Shown piece after piece: positions 12,146 to 23,491 of a stretch of 64,000 nucleotides of DNA. Every line of letters starts with the position of its first letter. Position 1 is the first letter of the stretch. The notes beneath the pieces are model-generated. The model searched no databases and had not been told where the DNA came from. It saw only the letters and a program-made list of their open reading frames with translations. The stretch covers positions 63,813,554 to 63,877,553 of the forward strand of contig OX485803.1 in the NCBI GenBank assembly GCA_950295325.1. The letters run 5' to 3'. This stretch comes from Polytrichum commune (taxonomy: Eukaryota; Streptophyta; Polytrichopsida; Polytrichales; Polytrichaceae). The position numbers and the translations under genes were made by a program.

Positions 12146-12827
12146 TTCTCCCCCTCAAGTACGTACTTTGAACTGGAGCCGTTGGTGTGCACTTAGTTGG
12201 TAGGTGCATACTTTACTCATATCGTTTTCTAAACCCTTTGATTCGATGAATTGCAATGTGAAACGGATGAAATCTGAGATAACATGCTTGATGAAAGCCC
12301 AACAATCTAAAATCATTGCAAAGTTGAGCAAGCCAAACGCGCCAAGCAAGTGGGCACCATTCAATGATGCAAACAATGAAGATATTTCTTATGAAGATAC
12401 AAACATTGGGTTGTTATGCTAAGGACGATGTTGATAACGATGCAAATGAAAGAAGAACCACCTATCGATGATGAAATCCAGTCTATCAAGACATTTGGCG
12501 AATCTAAAAGTGCTACCGACTTCAAAGGCTTTGAAGTTCTACACAACATTGTCCTCGGCATCAAAGACCAATTGCTTTGCTCCAATGTTCAAACGGAAGT
12601 TGGACAAATGTATGATGAATTGCAATGATGGTTTGAGACATTTCAGCGAAAAGTTTACAGATTGACATTGAATGTCAAGTGTAAACAATTCATGTGTACG
12701 CAACAAACGACTTTGCATGACATGTTCAAACAATAAAGTATGAACCTTGATTTTTGTCAAAAAAAATTGCGCACTTAATTGGAATGCGTACTTAAATGGG
12801 TGCATACTTATGCGTGATAACACTATA
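12146..12827 (+). mobile_element. TIR element possibly carrying gene fragments
   Basis: The left end (TACAGTGTTCTCCCCCTC) and the reverse complement of the right end (TATAGTGTTATCACGCAT) align as imperfect terminal inverted repeats, both continuing into AAGTAYG. Inside, plus-strand readings look protein-like but are split over frames: LLISFSKPFDSMNCNVKRMK (12,212 on), DEIQSIKTFGESKSATDFKG (about 12,469 on), then WFETFQRKVYRLTLNVKC (about 12,629 on). I do not recognise them. This resembles a non-autonomous transposon holding captured coding fragments, but a decayed transposase is equally possible. Confidence 0.45.
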
Positions 12828-12831
12828 CTTA

Positions 12832-13368
12832 GGGTTGCTTTACACCTAGAGGCCATACCAATTCGTTGTGTAAGAGGCTTGAAATCCTCACTTGTGATTG
12901 GCCAAAAGGTTGAAATTGGCCCCAACCCCTTTACACTTAGAGGCCGGGCCGATTTGGTGGTATGAATTTTTAATTAAAAAATGCATGATATGACACGGCC
13001 CGAGCTCGTTGAATGGTGCACCAAAAATGAAGGGCCAAATCTTGGCCTCGGGGCCAATGTCACATTTCAATAAATAAAAAACATTTTTAAAAATAAAATA
13101 TTATTTTTCCAGCGAACTATATCCATTGGATTATGTGGAAATATGAACATCTCTATGCTAGATTATGCTAGATCCGTTGGATTATGTTGGATTGGTTGAA
13201 TCGGCCTAGCTTCTTGGTCCTAAGGCCTTTACGTATGGAAAAAATTGGCCCCCATTATAATCTTATTATAACGTGTAGTTGAGGCCGGCCTCCAACCCAA
13301 AAGGGGCTGAAATTTCACGCAATCGGCCTCAAGAGGAATTGGCCCAGCCTCTAGGTGTAAAGTGACCC
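12832..13368. mobile_element. Complete PIF/Harbinger-like MITE, 537 bp
   Basis: The left terminus GGGTTGCTTTACACCTAGAG and the inverted right terminus GGGTCACTTTACACCTAGAG match except for two bases. They are flanked by the 3-bp duplication TTA (12,829-12,831 and 13,369-13,371), typical of Tourist/PIF-Harbinger elements. An extra copy of the terminal motif (CCCCTTTACACTTAGAGGCC) lies about 95 bp inside the left end. It is non-coding. Confidence 0.8.
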
Positions 13369-14039
13369 TTAAACCCTTCATACCAAAACAAACATTTTTG
13401 TCCGGGCAGTCACCGCTGCCCACCGATACAAGCATACACGTTTACGCTAAAACGAAACGTACAAATACAACCACGGCGGGTCGGTCCGCTCTTCCACCAC
13501 TTGTTGTAGAAGTGGTGGTCCTTTGGTCCTTTCTTTCTTTTCTTTTCTTTCCTTCCACATTGTGCGGTAACTTAGTAGCAAGCCAAGACCTGAAGCCGAG
13601 ATTCGAGGATTTTGCGAGCTATGCGCGCAAGTCAATGCATGCAGCGCATGGGCCCGAGTTAGCTGAGAAAGGAAGGGAGATATTTGATACAAGCTCACTG
13701 ATGGCTATTTCCCTATTCATAACCAATAACTTCCTTGCCCATTAAACCATGATCGTCCTGGCATGGCCATTCCCACAACGTTTTCTCAAGCTGTGTTGTT
13801 TTTTAATAGTATGTCCGAGCGCCTACAAATAACGCATGCTTGCGGCAAAGAGACACCGACCCCTCCCACCTGCTGGGACAACGGACTCATCAGATGCACA
13901 ACATGGCTCCAGTTTTATAAAGAAAGCCGTGGTGTTACGGGAATAGCAGTCGCCCACTACTAAACTTTGAGCGTGCTAAAGGACACCATGTCTTCCTTTC
14001 ATGGCTACCAATGGCCTAGATTAGCCATAGCACGGCGAT

Positions 14040-14127
14040 TTGGGCAAACCAACCCATACACTCGTTCCTTGTTGGATGTCTAAATCCCTGTCGCCAAGGA
14101 ACCAGTGTACGGGTTGGTTCGCCCCAG
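14040..14127. repeat. Inverted repeat made from a LINE fragment
   Basis: Arms at about 14,040-14,071 and 14,096-14,127 (AAACCAACCCATACACTCGT and its inverted near-copy) are about 32 bp with a few mismatches. The same sequence, reverse-complemented, occurs in the LINE remnant at 743-803, which suggests a small piece of LINE duplicated head to head. Confidence 0.6.
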
Positions 14128-16155
14128 CCGTAGCACGGCCCAAACCCCATGCTCACCTCTTTGACATGGGCCCCTACCACTATTGCCCACGGTGAAAAAC
14201 GTTGGCGATTTACTTGGAGTATGTGCCATATACATATCTAAATGTGTTCTAGAGGTTCATTTATTTTGGAGAATTTGAACTGGAATTAGCATCACAAGCG
14301 CTGAATTAGTTAAGGAGATCACTTGAGATGAGTAAACAACAAACTTATGAGGTCGTCTTTTTACTGTACCCTTGGTAAATGTAGTAAGGTCCAACGCAAA
14401 GAGGTGGGCGTCTAGCCCTAGCCGTCTTAGCACCACGCCGTTTAGGGTATTTAGTGCCACTTCCTATTTGGAGTTACCTAGTGCTATAGCTATTGTAATG
14501 ATTGAGAATGTAATATTTTACCAACTAAAGTCATTTATGTTCTATCATGTCCAAACAATCTATTCAACCTTTGTTAGCAAATATTGAATATTATAGTAAG
14601 AAGTTATTGCATTGTGTGGTGAGCGACACTCAATACAATAAAAAATGTAGATGTATCATATTAGTTACATTAATAGTTCCATACGATAATCTATCAACGT
14701 TCAACAATATATATATAACCACAATAGTGATCTAAAAAATAAAAAAATAAAAAAATAAAAATGCTATGATTGCTATATGGATGAATGAACAAAGTAATAA
14801 GTTGTTTTGATACGTTTTTGACCCAATACAATTTGCATGGGTAAGGAGGTAACCTATTCGTGAATGCAACCTAACTACACATATCATTGTACATTGCTTG
14901 TTGTATTTGCTATCACTTCGTAATTGGAGTGACATGCATAACATAAAAATTTATTCAAATTGTCGATTTTCCACCGAGTCACAAATATATCATGTTTGCA
15001 ATCATAACAATTTTATGACTTGGGTATGCCAAGTTGTTTTGCTTACATGGGCGATGTATGAAGCCACATAAAGAATTGATTTAGTGTGGCATTGAGATTG
15101 TTGTGCCATTTTAATTGGTTTGAATTTTGTGAATTGTTGTGTAACACTAAGTGTCATGTGAAATCTCCTCTAGTTGCCACCCAATGCTTGTAGGACAATC
15201 AATGCAAGTCGATGATGAATAGTGTGAGCCACACTAAATCACATGTTTATTGTAACATATTTGACGTAAGCAAAGACCATATTCACCTTGGATACATATG
15301 GATTCGGTCCATTATCTCGTTGCATGGGCATTTGATTCCTCATCTAGGGGTGCCACATGGAGATCAACAATGTGATGATGTCATAGTATGTGTGCTTACT
15401 ATATTTGTAACAATTTTAGTATGTAGTAGAAAGTTATTATAGCACCAAGTACTTCCACATAATAAAAAAACGCTATATACCGTAAACAATGTAGTGCTGG
15501 CACTACACCAATTATGGTAATTATTGCCACTTACTATTTGAAATTTAAGTGATGTTCTAACATTTCACTATGCATCTCATTATTTATAATCAACTATAAA
15601 TAATTATCTTACACATTATGAAAATACTTTATTTGATGAAAAACAATAACAACACCGGGCAACTACAAATAGTACATGACACAAACTAACATAAACAATC
15701 TAGTCCATCGTACATACACCATTATAGTTGGGTAAGGCTTCGTAGTGTACAAGTAAACCCATCCATCGTTGGTATAGGCTGTCTAGTGATAAGGTAGAGG
15801 GTACTAAAACCAACACCCCACCCAAAAGCAACAACTATAAACGCCTTCCAATCACCAACACTCTACTACTTTGAATTGTTCCCCAGGGAAAAGGAGTGTC
15901 CAGGCGCATGGCGTGACGGGTTTAGGTGTCTTTAGTGGCGCCACCACATACTAGTCTCCACTACCTTCATATAGGATAGGTAAGAGGCTCCATTCTAGAC
16001 ATCATGTTCATGGAGGGAATGGTTCAAGCCCACAAAGCCAAGGGTGTCGGTTTTGGGCACAAAGGGGTCGGTACTTGGGATGAAAAGGGACGGTCTCCCT
16101 CCTTTTCCTTGATAAAAAACAACCTCGAAGTTTGAAACAAAGCCTTACCTCGATT

Positions 16156-16160
<5 letters not shown>

Positions 16161-16190
<30 letters not shown>
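16161..16190. repeat. (TA)15 microsatellite
   Basis: Uninterrupted TA repeat of 30 bases. Confidence 0.95.
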
Positions 16191-16195
<5 letters not shown>

Positions 16196-16412
16196 TTCTG
16201 GCCGCAGACGCTCTACAACCGAATCGGGTGGGATCATGGAGGTGGCCATGTCTTGCTTGGATCTAACACCCCACTATGTTGTGTTGGTTCTAGGCAACGA
16301 AGATGGGAGTCCTCACCATATGCAAGGTTGTCATGCATTGAACCTAGGGATTGGTTTAAGGAAAATAATGGTTTTACTTTAAAATTTCATCAAATATTAA
16401 ATTGAGACTATT

Positions 16413-16454
16413 TTCTTCTTCTTCTTCTTCTTCTTCTTCTTCTTCTTCTTCTTT
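16413..16454. repeat. (CTT)14 microsatellite
   Basis: Uninterrupted CTT repeat of about 42 bases. Confidence 0.95.
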
Positions 16455-17632
16455 CTGCGTATGTTTAACCCAAAGGTTGATATGATTTATTTATTTATTT
16501 ATATCAACCACATAGTCATGTGTTTGTGCAATGGCTTAAAGTGTTAGTTTAACTACCCTCTACCTTAAACACGCTCCTTAGAGGGTGAGGGTTGATTCAT
16601 AGCCAATGGACTGTCCTATACTGGTTTACGGCCTTTTGATGCCATTTACATAGTCAAATAGTCTAAAATAAGAATTGGGCTATGAAACAAGTCACGTCAT
16701 TTCTGCCTTTGCACCAAATGAATTTACATGAGGTTTGATTACACTGGGGTGATTCTGGTTGTAGTTTACTTTCCGTGGTCCTATTTCCATGGGCATAATA
16801 AATTATAAGCACAAGTACAACCATGTTAGTATGCGTAGTTATCTACCCTTAAGATTGCTATTCCTGCTCATGTGGCAACACTACTGAGTTTCAAGGCAAG
16901 GTCCATAGAGAAAGTTGAGAAAACAACCAATTTAACACCACAATTGAAGGGCAAGGGCAACAAAGATAGTAACCACTTTAATTTCTTATTGAGTTCAAGA
17001 CCTAAACAACGAAGGAATGCAATTTGAAAGACCAACCTTACCATCAACTACACCCACGAAATTCTACACACTTTACAAGTGTGTATGAAAATTGTGGTTG
17101 ATATTGGTTGTCAACTACAACTACCTTTAGTGAAACAAGCCTATAGACACCATGAACCTTCAACATGTTGTAGTTGACCATGGTTGATTTTTTACCCTTT
17201 CACAACATTGCACGCCCTACTCCCCATGCACCTTTTCTAGAAGGGGAGGGGTAGGCCTAAGGCTATCATCTCACAATTATTCATGGCATATATTTGGCTC
17301 CTTGGTGTCACATTCTTTTTTTACACAATAATACAATCATAAATGCACATGAGACACTAGTATTTTGAACTTTCAAACTTTGTACATTATAAAAGCTTTG
17401 CAACTCAAACGCAATATTATGATTGCTATGAGCTCGAACCAACCAACTATAGGAGAGAGACAATACGGATCCTTTATTATCCCTTGAGCTTCCTTTTATC
17501 TCCAAAGGCACTCCTAGTTTTATCCATCTTTATCCATAATATCTGAGAGATACATTTAAAAGTCTCAAGTCTTACTAAATGTATATTGAAGCTTCCTCAT
17601 GTATATACATAGATCATTCCATTGTATGATCC

Positions 17633-17975
17633 TTGCTTTTAGTTGGAATCATTTAATTCCAACTAGATTCATTCACCCATTCTACTAGTTGGAATTGTCT
17701 AGTTCCAACTATATCCATTTATTCATTGAGAGTTGTCTACCTCCAATGAATAACATTCATTTGATGGGATTTGTCTAACTCCGATCCATATCATTTAGTT
17801 GGAGTTGTCTAACTTGCAATTGGAATGGACTAACTCCAACGCAACGATCTTCAATCGGGATTTGTGTAACTCATGTGCACAATTCCTTCATGGGTTGTCT
17901 AGCCTTGTGCACCATTCTTTCTTGGGTTGTCTGATCCAATTCTTTCTTTGGAGTTGTCTTACTCCAAATGTCATT
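17633..17975 (+). repeat. Array of small hairpins with a TTGTCTA loop
   Basis: Roughly nine consecutive short inverted repeats with changing stems. Examples are AGTTGGAAT-CATTT-AATTCCAACT, AGTTGGAAT-TGTCT-AGTTCCAACT, CATTGAGAG-TTGTCTAC-CTCCAATG and TTTGGAG-TTGTCTTA-CTCCAAA. The loop TTGTCTA recurs in most units at intervals of about 30-45 bases, while the stem letters differ. No protein reading explains it. See findings. Confidence 0.6.
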
Positions 17976-18699
17976 TCCTCACATGCCAAGTACAACAAAG
18001 TATGGTTAGTCTTTATTTCTTGCATAACCAAACATTAAATATCTTAACCCAGGTATTCCACACTTGATTTACACTAGACCTTGCTAACAAATTGGTATAC
18101 AAGCTAGGAGATATGGGGCCCCATGATGCAAACAACTTAGTTTTTAAATAAATATTGACATTGTAGTTCCAGTGAGAGAAGTTTGGGATTAGCTACATGT
18201 TGGTTATTGGCATCATGTGAACACTACATAAGTCAAATACTGTCCATTTTGTAAGAAAATCCCATAACAAAAGCGGTATGATGCCCACTCCAAGGTTGCA
18301 TCAACCTACAAATGAACAATGTTATGTTATGCATTTTGAAAATTCAGATGTTGTAAAATGGTATGGCTTGGACATGACATGCACAATACGAAAAAAATTC
18401 CTCAAAAAAACTTGCCACTTCACACAAGCACCCATGCTCTCATATAGTTCGTTACATTTTTGTACCTATATTCTTCTTCTCAATCTTTTTCAAATTGAAC
18501 CTAAATTCGTGTGCTCCATCATGATACTATCCACAACATTCCTATTTTAGTCAAAAATGTCTTGACCTTATAAAAAATATATATAAAAAATTTAATCAAA
18601 CAAAATGATGGCGAAGTTGTGATGCAAAGAGTAAATTAAGAGGCAAAAGGAAACATACCAACTTCGAGTGGAGGAGGAACCCCTAACTAAAAAAGTGAA

Positions 18700-19330
18700 C
18701 CAAGTGTGAGAATGAATCCATTATGGACTACCCACCAAGACCCAATTCTTTGTAAGTAGCGGTTCTAAAAATATGGTGAATGAGTGTGGAGTCAAGGTGT
18801 CTCCTTGCATGGTTTCACGATTGATTTGAATGGGTGATGTTATTTTAAAGTGTGCACCTTGAAGGAGGTGCTTGATTTTGCGTAGATATTGCCAACTGGC
18901 TCGATGGCATCTGGTGGATATCCAAGGTCTTCCATTATGGTCAATAATCTAAGGTGGACTATGGACCCAAATGCTTTTCAAAAATTGATGTAAGTTAGGT
19001 AGATGTATTTGTTTGTGAATTTGGTGTCTTCTAAGGCGGTGATGATTATTTGAATTTGTCTAGGCATATTTTTCATGGGTCTAAAGCCTTCTTGGCTGTG
19101 GTGGAGGATTTTATGTTGTGCACCGAATGTGATGACAATGAAGGTGAATGTCCTTGTAAAGAAACTGTAGATGGTGTAGACAATGGCTATAGTTATATAG
19201 TTTGTGACAATTGTGAGGTTGTCCTTTCTATGGAGGAGTATGGCGATGCTATGTTTCCATTGACTATTGTATGTGTACTATTTTAAGAGGTTGAAAATCT
19301 TGGTGTTTATTTCAAGATCATGCACGCACA
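18700..19330 (-). pseudogene. Decayed LINE ORF2, reverse transcriptase part
   Basis: On the minus strand the reading includes GFRPMKNMPRQIQIIITALE (about 19,070-19,100), YIYLTYINF, then KAFGSIVHLRLLTIMEDLGY (18,978 downward), NIYAKSSTSF, KETMQGDTLTPHSF-like and SFTIFLEPLL near 18,750. These match the ordered non-LTR reverse transcriptase blocks (GFR, DFxKAFDS, QGDxLSPxLF). Stops interrupt it, for example just before KAF. The YADD block is missing because the reading ends near 18,700. The plus-strand ORF at 19,050-19,286 is an antisense shadow. Confidence 0.75.
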
Positions 19331-20448
19331 TGGTTTTTGGTTCTAATAATGAGTGCACCCCCTATGGATGCAGCTACTGGAGGGAGTATAGAGGAGTTTT
19401 TTTTTTCCTAGTATGAAACCATCTTTCGTTTGCCATAGATATTGGCAAATGGCATAGATGCATCATGACGGGTGGTATGTCTGGTCTGAGCATAAGGGGG
19501 TTTGTCTTTAAAATGATTCTTTTTGTAGGGTGTAGATGACATTTACAATGGCGTCCGGATGTGTGACCAAGTGTCCATCTTTATCTATGAGATATTGGAG
19601 CGGTATGGATTTTTGATGATTTTAAATTCTTTTATGAATTCTTTTTGGTTTTTAGTTTAGTAAGGCTATATATGTTTTATTTCTCTTTTGCAATTTTGGG
19701 ACGTTTGTATCATGGTTATTTTTGAGCTTGTGCATTGGCATTTTTTTCTATGTTAGCTATGTTGTCCAACCAATTTTGTATTTCCCGTGGGTCATAAGTG
19801 GCGGATTTACGTTGTGAGAGTTTTTATTTCATGAATTTATGGTTTAAGGTACCAATTAGGGAGGTATTGGGGATGTGGTGGCTCTGATGGCCCTTTTTAT
19901 GAGGTGGTAGGTATTGAGTTATTTTCTCCGTTGTTTTGTGATTCACGGGGCATGAAGCCCCCTTTGAAGTTTTGTTTGCGAGGTGAGGGAGAGGGGTGGA
20001 GGCGTGGTACATGTTTGTTTGGCACATTTGCTTATTGAGCTTATGGTGGTTTGTATTATTTTTTTTTGGTGCTTCTATTTGTTTTTCGGTGGGTGAGAGG
20101 AGTGACTTCTTGTAGTAGTTTGGTAAGTTGTTGGATATTGATAAAGTTTAGTACATTGAATTTAATAAGGAAATCTTGGATATTAGATTCCGGTATGGGG
20201 TTTATGAACGGGGATTGTGCTGGTTGGTGATGTAGGAGGTTTGCAAATTAGGGTGGGAGGTGAAGGGTTTTTAGGAAGTGGTCCAAATTGAGGTGTAAAT
20301 TGTGTGTTGATGCAACATACTTGGTACATTAGTGGGTGTTGGGGGTATAGAATCCGTCTATGAGGCTAGTATGGCTATATTTGGATCCCCTTTGTCTTGA
20401 AAATGTTGATGTGCTAGGGATTGTTGTGAATTAGAGGTTGGGTGTAAA
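19331..20448 (-). pseudogene. Decayed LINE ORF2, linker between endonuclease and RT
   Basis: The minus strand continues G-poor and protein-like fragments persist (for example the minus frame at 19,824-20,027), but no conserved block is recognisable. Bases 20,300-20,448 carry the end of the endonuclease reading (TSLIDGFYTPN), which continues beyond the MITE inserted at 20,449. Confidence 0.5.
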
Positions 20449-20858
20449 CACGGGGAGGTCACTTCATTGTCAAGTTGACACCACGTGCGGACAAAGTTTG
20501 CTACCCCTATATTACATGCCATATATAATTTTAAAATTTATGATATTTTTTCTACATATACATAACCATTGATAGTATCTTTTGTATACTTTTTTGAAAT
20601 TTTTAGTCATCTTTATTTTTTTTAGTAATTGTTTTAGTTCAATTCTGTGTCATTCTAGTTAGAAATGGTATGTTTTATGAAAAAAACAAATCATCAAATT
20701 TAGTTACCACTTTTAACTATGTCATAGGTATTGTGTATATCTACTCATGAAAAAAATTTGATAAAATTTTGACCCATTTTGGTGGTGCAACTTACCAAAA
20801 GAAGATTTTTTTTGGCCGCACGTGGTGTCCAACTTGACAATGGAGTGATCTACCCGTG
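20449..20858. mobile_element. hAT-like MITE, 410 bp, inside the LINE
   Basis: Terminal inverted repeats of about 42 bp: CACGGGGAGGTCACTTCATT on the left and CACGGGTAGATCACTCCATT as the inverted right end, both running on to GACACCACGTGCGG. The 8-bp duplication GGTGTAAA lies at 20,441-20,448 and 20,859-20,866. An extra G on both sides would also allow 9 bp. It interrupts the LINE endonuclease reading (TFTP on both sides). The centre is AT-rich and non-coding. Confidence 0.85.
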
Positions 20859-21353
20859 GGTGTAAAAGTTTGCCATTTTTTGTCCTCATTGGTTGGTTGA
20901 GTTAGGGAGTGTTGGTTATGGCATCTTATGAGAAATATATCACAGTTAAAGTCCCCTATGAGGATTGGGAAGTGTGTTGAGTGGTAGTTAGGATTTGTTT
21001 AATTGGTCGTTGGATATCATGGATTATGCATATGTCTTCTTCGTGTGTTAACATATATAAGTGGATGAGTATTGTGGTGTTTAGAGGTTTATTGGGTATT
21101 GTAATAATTTGTAGGTAAGAAGCAAGTTCGATAGTAATTGTTATTTTCGTAATTTACCGGAGAAGACGATTGATTTGTGTATCATAGTGATTAGTCTTTC
21201 TCTCGTTGGGGCGTATTATATGTAAGGGCGCTTAGTGCATGTCAATGCATCCAATGTGTTGTTGTATTTGATCTTATATGATGGAAATTGCATATCTGTA
21301 TAACTTGTAGTTTATCTTTGGAGATTTCTGTTTCATGTTTGAATCAAAATTAA
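20859..21353 (-). pseudogene. Decayed LINE ORF2, endonuclease part
   Basis: On the minus strand PILIGDFNCDI is encoded around 20,940-20,970. GDFN is the metal-binding signature of the APE-type endonuclease of LINEs. KKWQTFTPT follows and runs straight into the MITE at 20,858. Upstream the frame carries weaker fragments (for example CTKRPYI near 21,220). Stops are frequent, so it cannot be functional. Confidence 0.7.
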
Positions 21354-21954
21354 CCCCTAAACGACCGTAAGCCCCCCAGGGGACTTTTGATTGTAGAAAA
21401 GTGCAAATTGGATGAGATTGTTCCAAAGAAGCCCAAATTTGCGGGTAGAGGACCCTGGTTGTTTTTGCGAGATGGATCCAATGGTCTTTTCCGATCAGAA
21501 AATGATGAAGGATTGGATTTTTGGCGAATTCTTTGAGTGAACAAAAATTTCAGTTTTTGGGCTCCAATCTCATTGCTTGGAGACTTCAGAGTCCCATATC
21601 TTTTTTTCCACACCTTAGAATTTGACGAAAAAAATTCCACATGAGGGTCATAATGTTCTTGACATGTGGTAAAAATTTCAGATGTTTTGGAGCACTTCTA
21701 AGCAATCTGATTCTAGCATAAGCACGAAGTACCCCCTGCATGAACAATTTCCATCAATCTTCTCGACGGTGGCAATTTCTCAGATATTGTGCGATCTTGT
21801 TGATCTTTTTTTCATAAATAAGCTATGAAAGTCTTCTTTAGTTTCAACGGTGCCGATCGTGAAAATTACCCCACACTAATAAGAAATTGAGCTTGCTACA
21901 AGAGCTAATCAAGAAAACATGACCTAAGCTAAAACACCCCCGGTCCTTTAGGGG
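21354..21954. mobile_element. MITE with TTAA target duplication, 601 bp
   Basis: Inverted ends CCCCTAAACGACCG and CCCCTAAAGGACCG (14 bp, one mismatch), each next to TTAA (21,350-21,353 and 21,955-21,958). TTAA duplication with ends beginning CCC is the piggyBac signature; a PIF-type TTA or TAA target is the alternative. The 96-codon minus-strand ORF at 21,350-21,640 has no recognisable motif and its stop lies in the terminus. Confidence 0.65.
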
Positions 21955-21958
21955 TTAA

Positions 21959-22560
21959 GATGGGGTACCATTTATGGTGTTGAGTTGCTCAATGTCTTGA
22001 AGGTTTATGCTTAGGTGCTTGTAGTTCCATGTAAGGCATGTAATGGGGTCTGGGTATATGTTTATATGTCGGTTTGATGTTGATGTTGTTGTTGAGCTCG
22101 GGGTTTGATATGATTTATGTGAGCAACCAAGTATTGGTTGTAGAATTTGGAGGGATTCTCTTACGAGTTCAATATGATAGGCCGGAAATAGTTGTTGGAG
22201 TGATGATTGTGAGGGGTCGGTGTTGTGTGAGATGTTAAGTTTGATGCGGTCATATAGTTTTGCAAGTTGTTATGGTGCGTGGGCCGTGGCGAGCGATTGG
22301 GAGTTGGGGCAAATAATAATGGGAGGATCAATTGGGGGTGAAAGATTGTGCAATCTTTGTAGTGTAGTGGGACTACATGCAAGGAATCCATTTTGGATGG
22401 TGGTGTTGCATTGTGTTGGTATGGGGCTTATGGATACTGTTAGGATGTATATGATGTGTGTTGTGTGGTATGCTCGGAGGAGTTGGGCATGTTTGGTTAG
22501 ATGATGAAGCTCTTGATTGAGGTTTGTGTTGTGTATGGGAGGTTGTACAAAGAGAAGGAA
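21959..22560 (-). pseudogene. Decayed LINE, 5' part
   Basis: The same strongly skewed composition continues on the far side of the TTAA element. Minus-strand readings are Thr/Asn/His-rich as in the other LINE pieces. It is probably the N-terminal end of the endonuclease or ORF1. No motif was seen. Confidence 0.4.
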
Positions 22561-22814
22561 TGTGCTAAAAAATATGGCATATTTAGGTTTTAGTGTCGTG
22601 GAGTTTCCTTGGTAGTATTGAATTAATAAGGTCTAGTTTTCTCATATTATAGTTTTTCCTGGGTAGATCCAATATACAAGGTCCAACAAAAATCAAGTGT
22701 GGTATACATGGGTTAAGATACAAGGTCTAGTTTCCATGAAATCCAAAAAAAGAATCCATATATTATCTTAGGATTTGTGCTCATTTAAATTTGTATACAC
22801 CTTAGTTTGTTCAA

Positions 22815-22983
22815 GCATAACATTATTCAAATCCATAACGGTGTTATGTGGGATTGACAATATTCCACTGAATATTCTTGGAGAGTCCCCACATTTGGTC
22901 TGAATGTGGGAAATATCCAGGAATATTCTGTTGAATATTGTCAATCCCACAAAACATTGTTATGGATCTGAACAATGTTATGG
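22815..22983. repeat. Long hairpin, arms about 80 bp
   Basis: GCATAACATTATTCAAATCC at the left and its inverted near-copy ending at 22,983 open a palindrome whose arms stay paired through GTGGGATTGACAATATTC to a centre near 22,900, with only scattered mismatches. It lies 87 bp from the LTR element. It could be a foldback MITE or the source of a hairpin RNA. Confidence 0.75.
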
Positions 22984-23070
22984 GATTCATATATAAAATG
23001 GAGATTTTAAAAATCATCAAGATGTATTTCATGTTACATAACATTACACAACTCCTTGGTTGCCTTCCAT

Positions 23071-23075
23071 GGGAT
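23071..23075. repeat. Target-site duplication, left copy
   Basis: GGGAT immediately left of the LTR element, matching 34,833-34,837 exactly. Confidence 0.95.
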
Positions 23076-23278
23076 TGTGAGGCCAAACCCCCCACCCTTA
23101 AGCGTCTGTAGTCCGAGTAGTGGGTTTGGGCTCACATTCCTCCGCGGTATTGGATTTGGACTTGGATGAGTCCATAGTGCAATGTTCACCCTTCAAGTGG
23201 TCTTGGATTTAACTGGAATTTCACTTTTAACAACTCAATGTACGATTTCAATACGTATGTGGAGAATGCACAAGTTAA

Positions 23279-23491
23279 CTATGTTATTTTAACCTCCTTA
23301 TGCTCGGGTGCTATTTTGTCTTTGTTTGCTTCTAACGTCCATCCGGCTGCTTTAGCTACACAAGCCTTTAAGGATATCCCTCTCCTAAATGGAGTCCGTG
23401 CCGTTGACTCTATACTACCACTTGAACTATCACTTGTGTATTCCGTATCGCTACTATAAGAGGTCTCACTTGGTGTCTCCATACCGTACAT
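23279..23491 (-). CDS. LTR small ORF, 3' LTR copy (70 codons)
   Basis: Copy of the 5' LTR ORF at 32,762-32,974. It differs by one residue in the conserved core: RGISLK here instead of RGISLR (AAG for AGG). In the 3' LTR it lies at the end of the transcript and is unlikely to be translated. See the 5' LTR copy and the solo LTR copy. Confidence 0.45.
   Translation of the reverse strand: MYGMETPSETSYSSDTEYTSDSSSGSIESTARTPFRRGISLKACVAKAAGWTLEANKDKIAPEHKEVKIT

Larger units (their letters stand above)
12098..13640 (+). repeat. Segmental duplication, copy split by two insertions
   Basis: The left piece, 12,098-12,145, ends at GCTCACTCTAC. The right piece, 13,371-13,640, resumes at AACCCTTCATACC. 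In the intact copy these two points are joined as CTCTACTTAAACCC. The 1.2 kb between them consists of a TIR element (12,146-12,827) and a complete PIF-like MITE (12,832-13,368). Confidence 0.75.
14128..17632. other. Long stretch without a recognised gene
   Basis: About 3.5 kb with no coding region or RNA that I can support. It contains a (TA)n tract at 16,161-16,190 and a (TTC)n tract at 16,413-16,454. Confidence 0.5.

Noticed and set aside
19050-19286. Cys-rich plus-strand ORF that looks like a zinc-binding protein
   Set aside because: It is exactly antisense to ordered reverse transcriptase blocks of the LINE.
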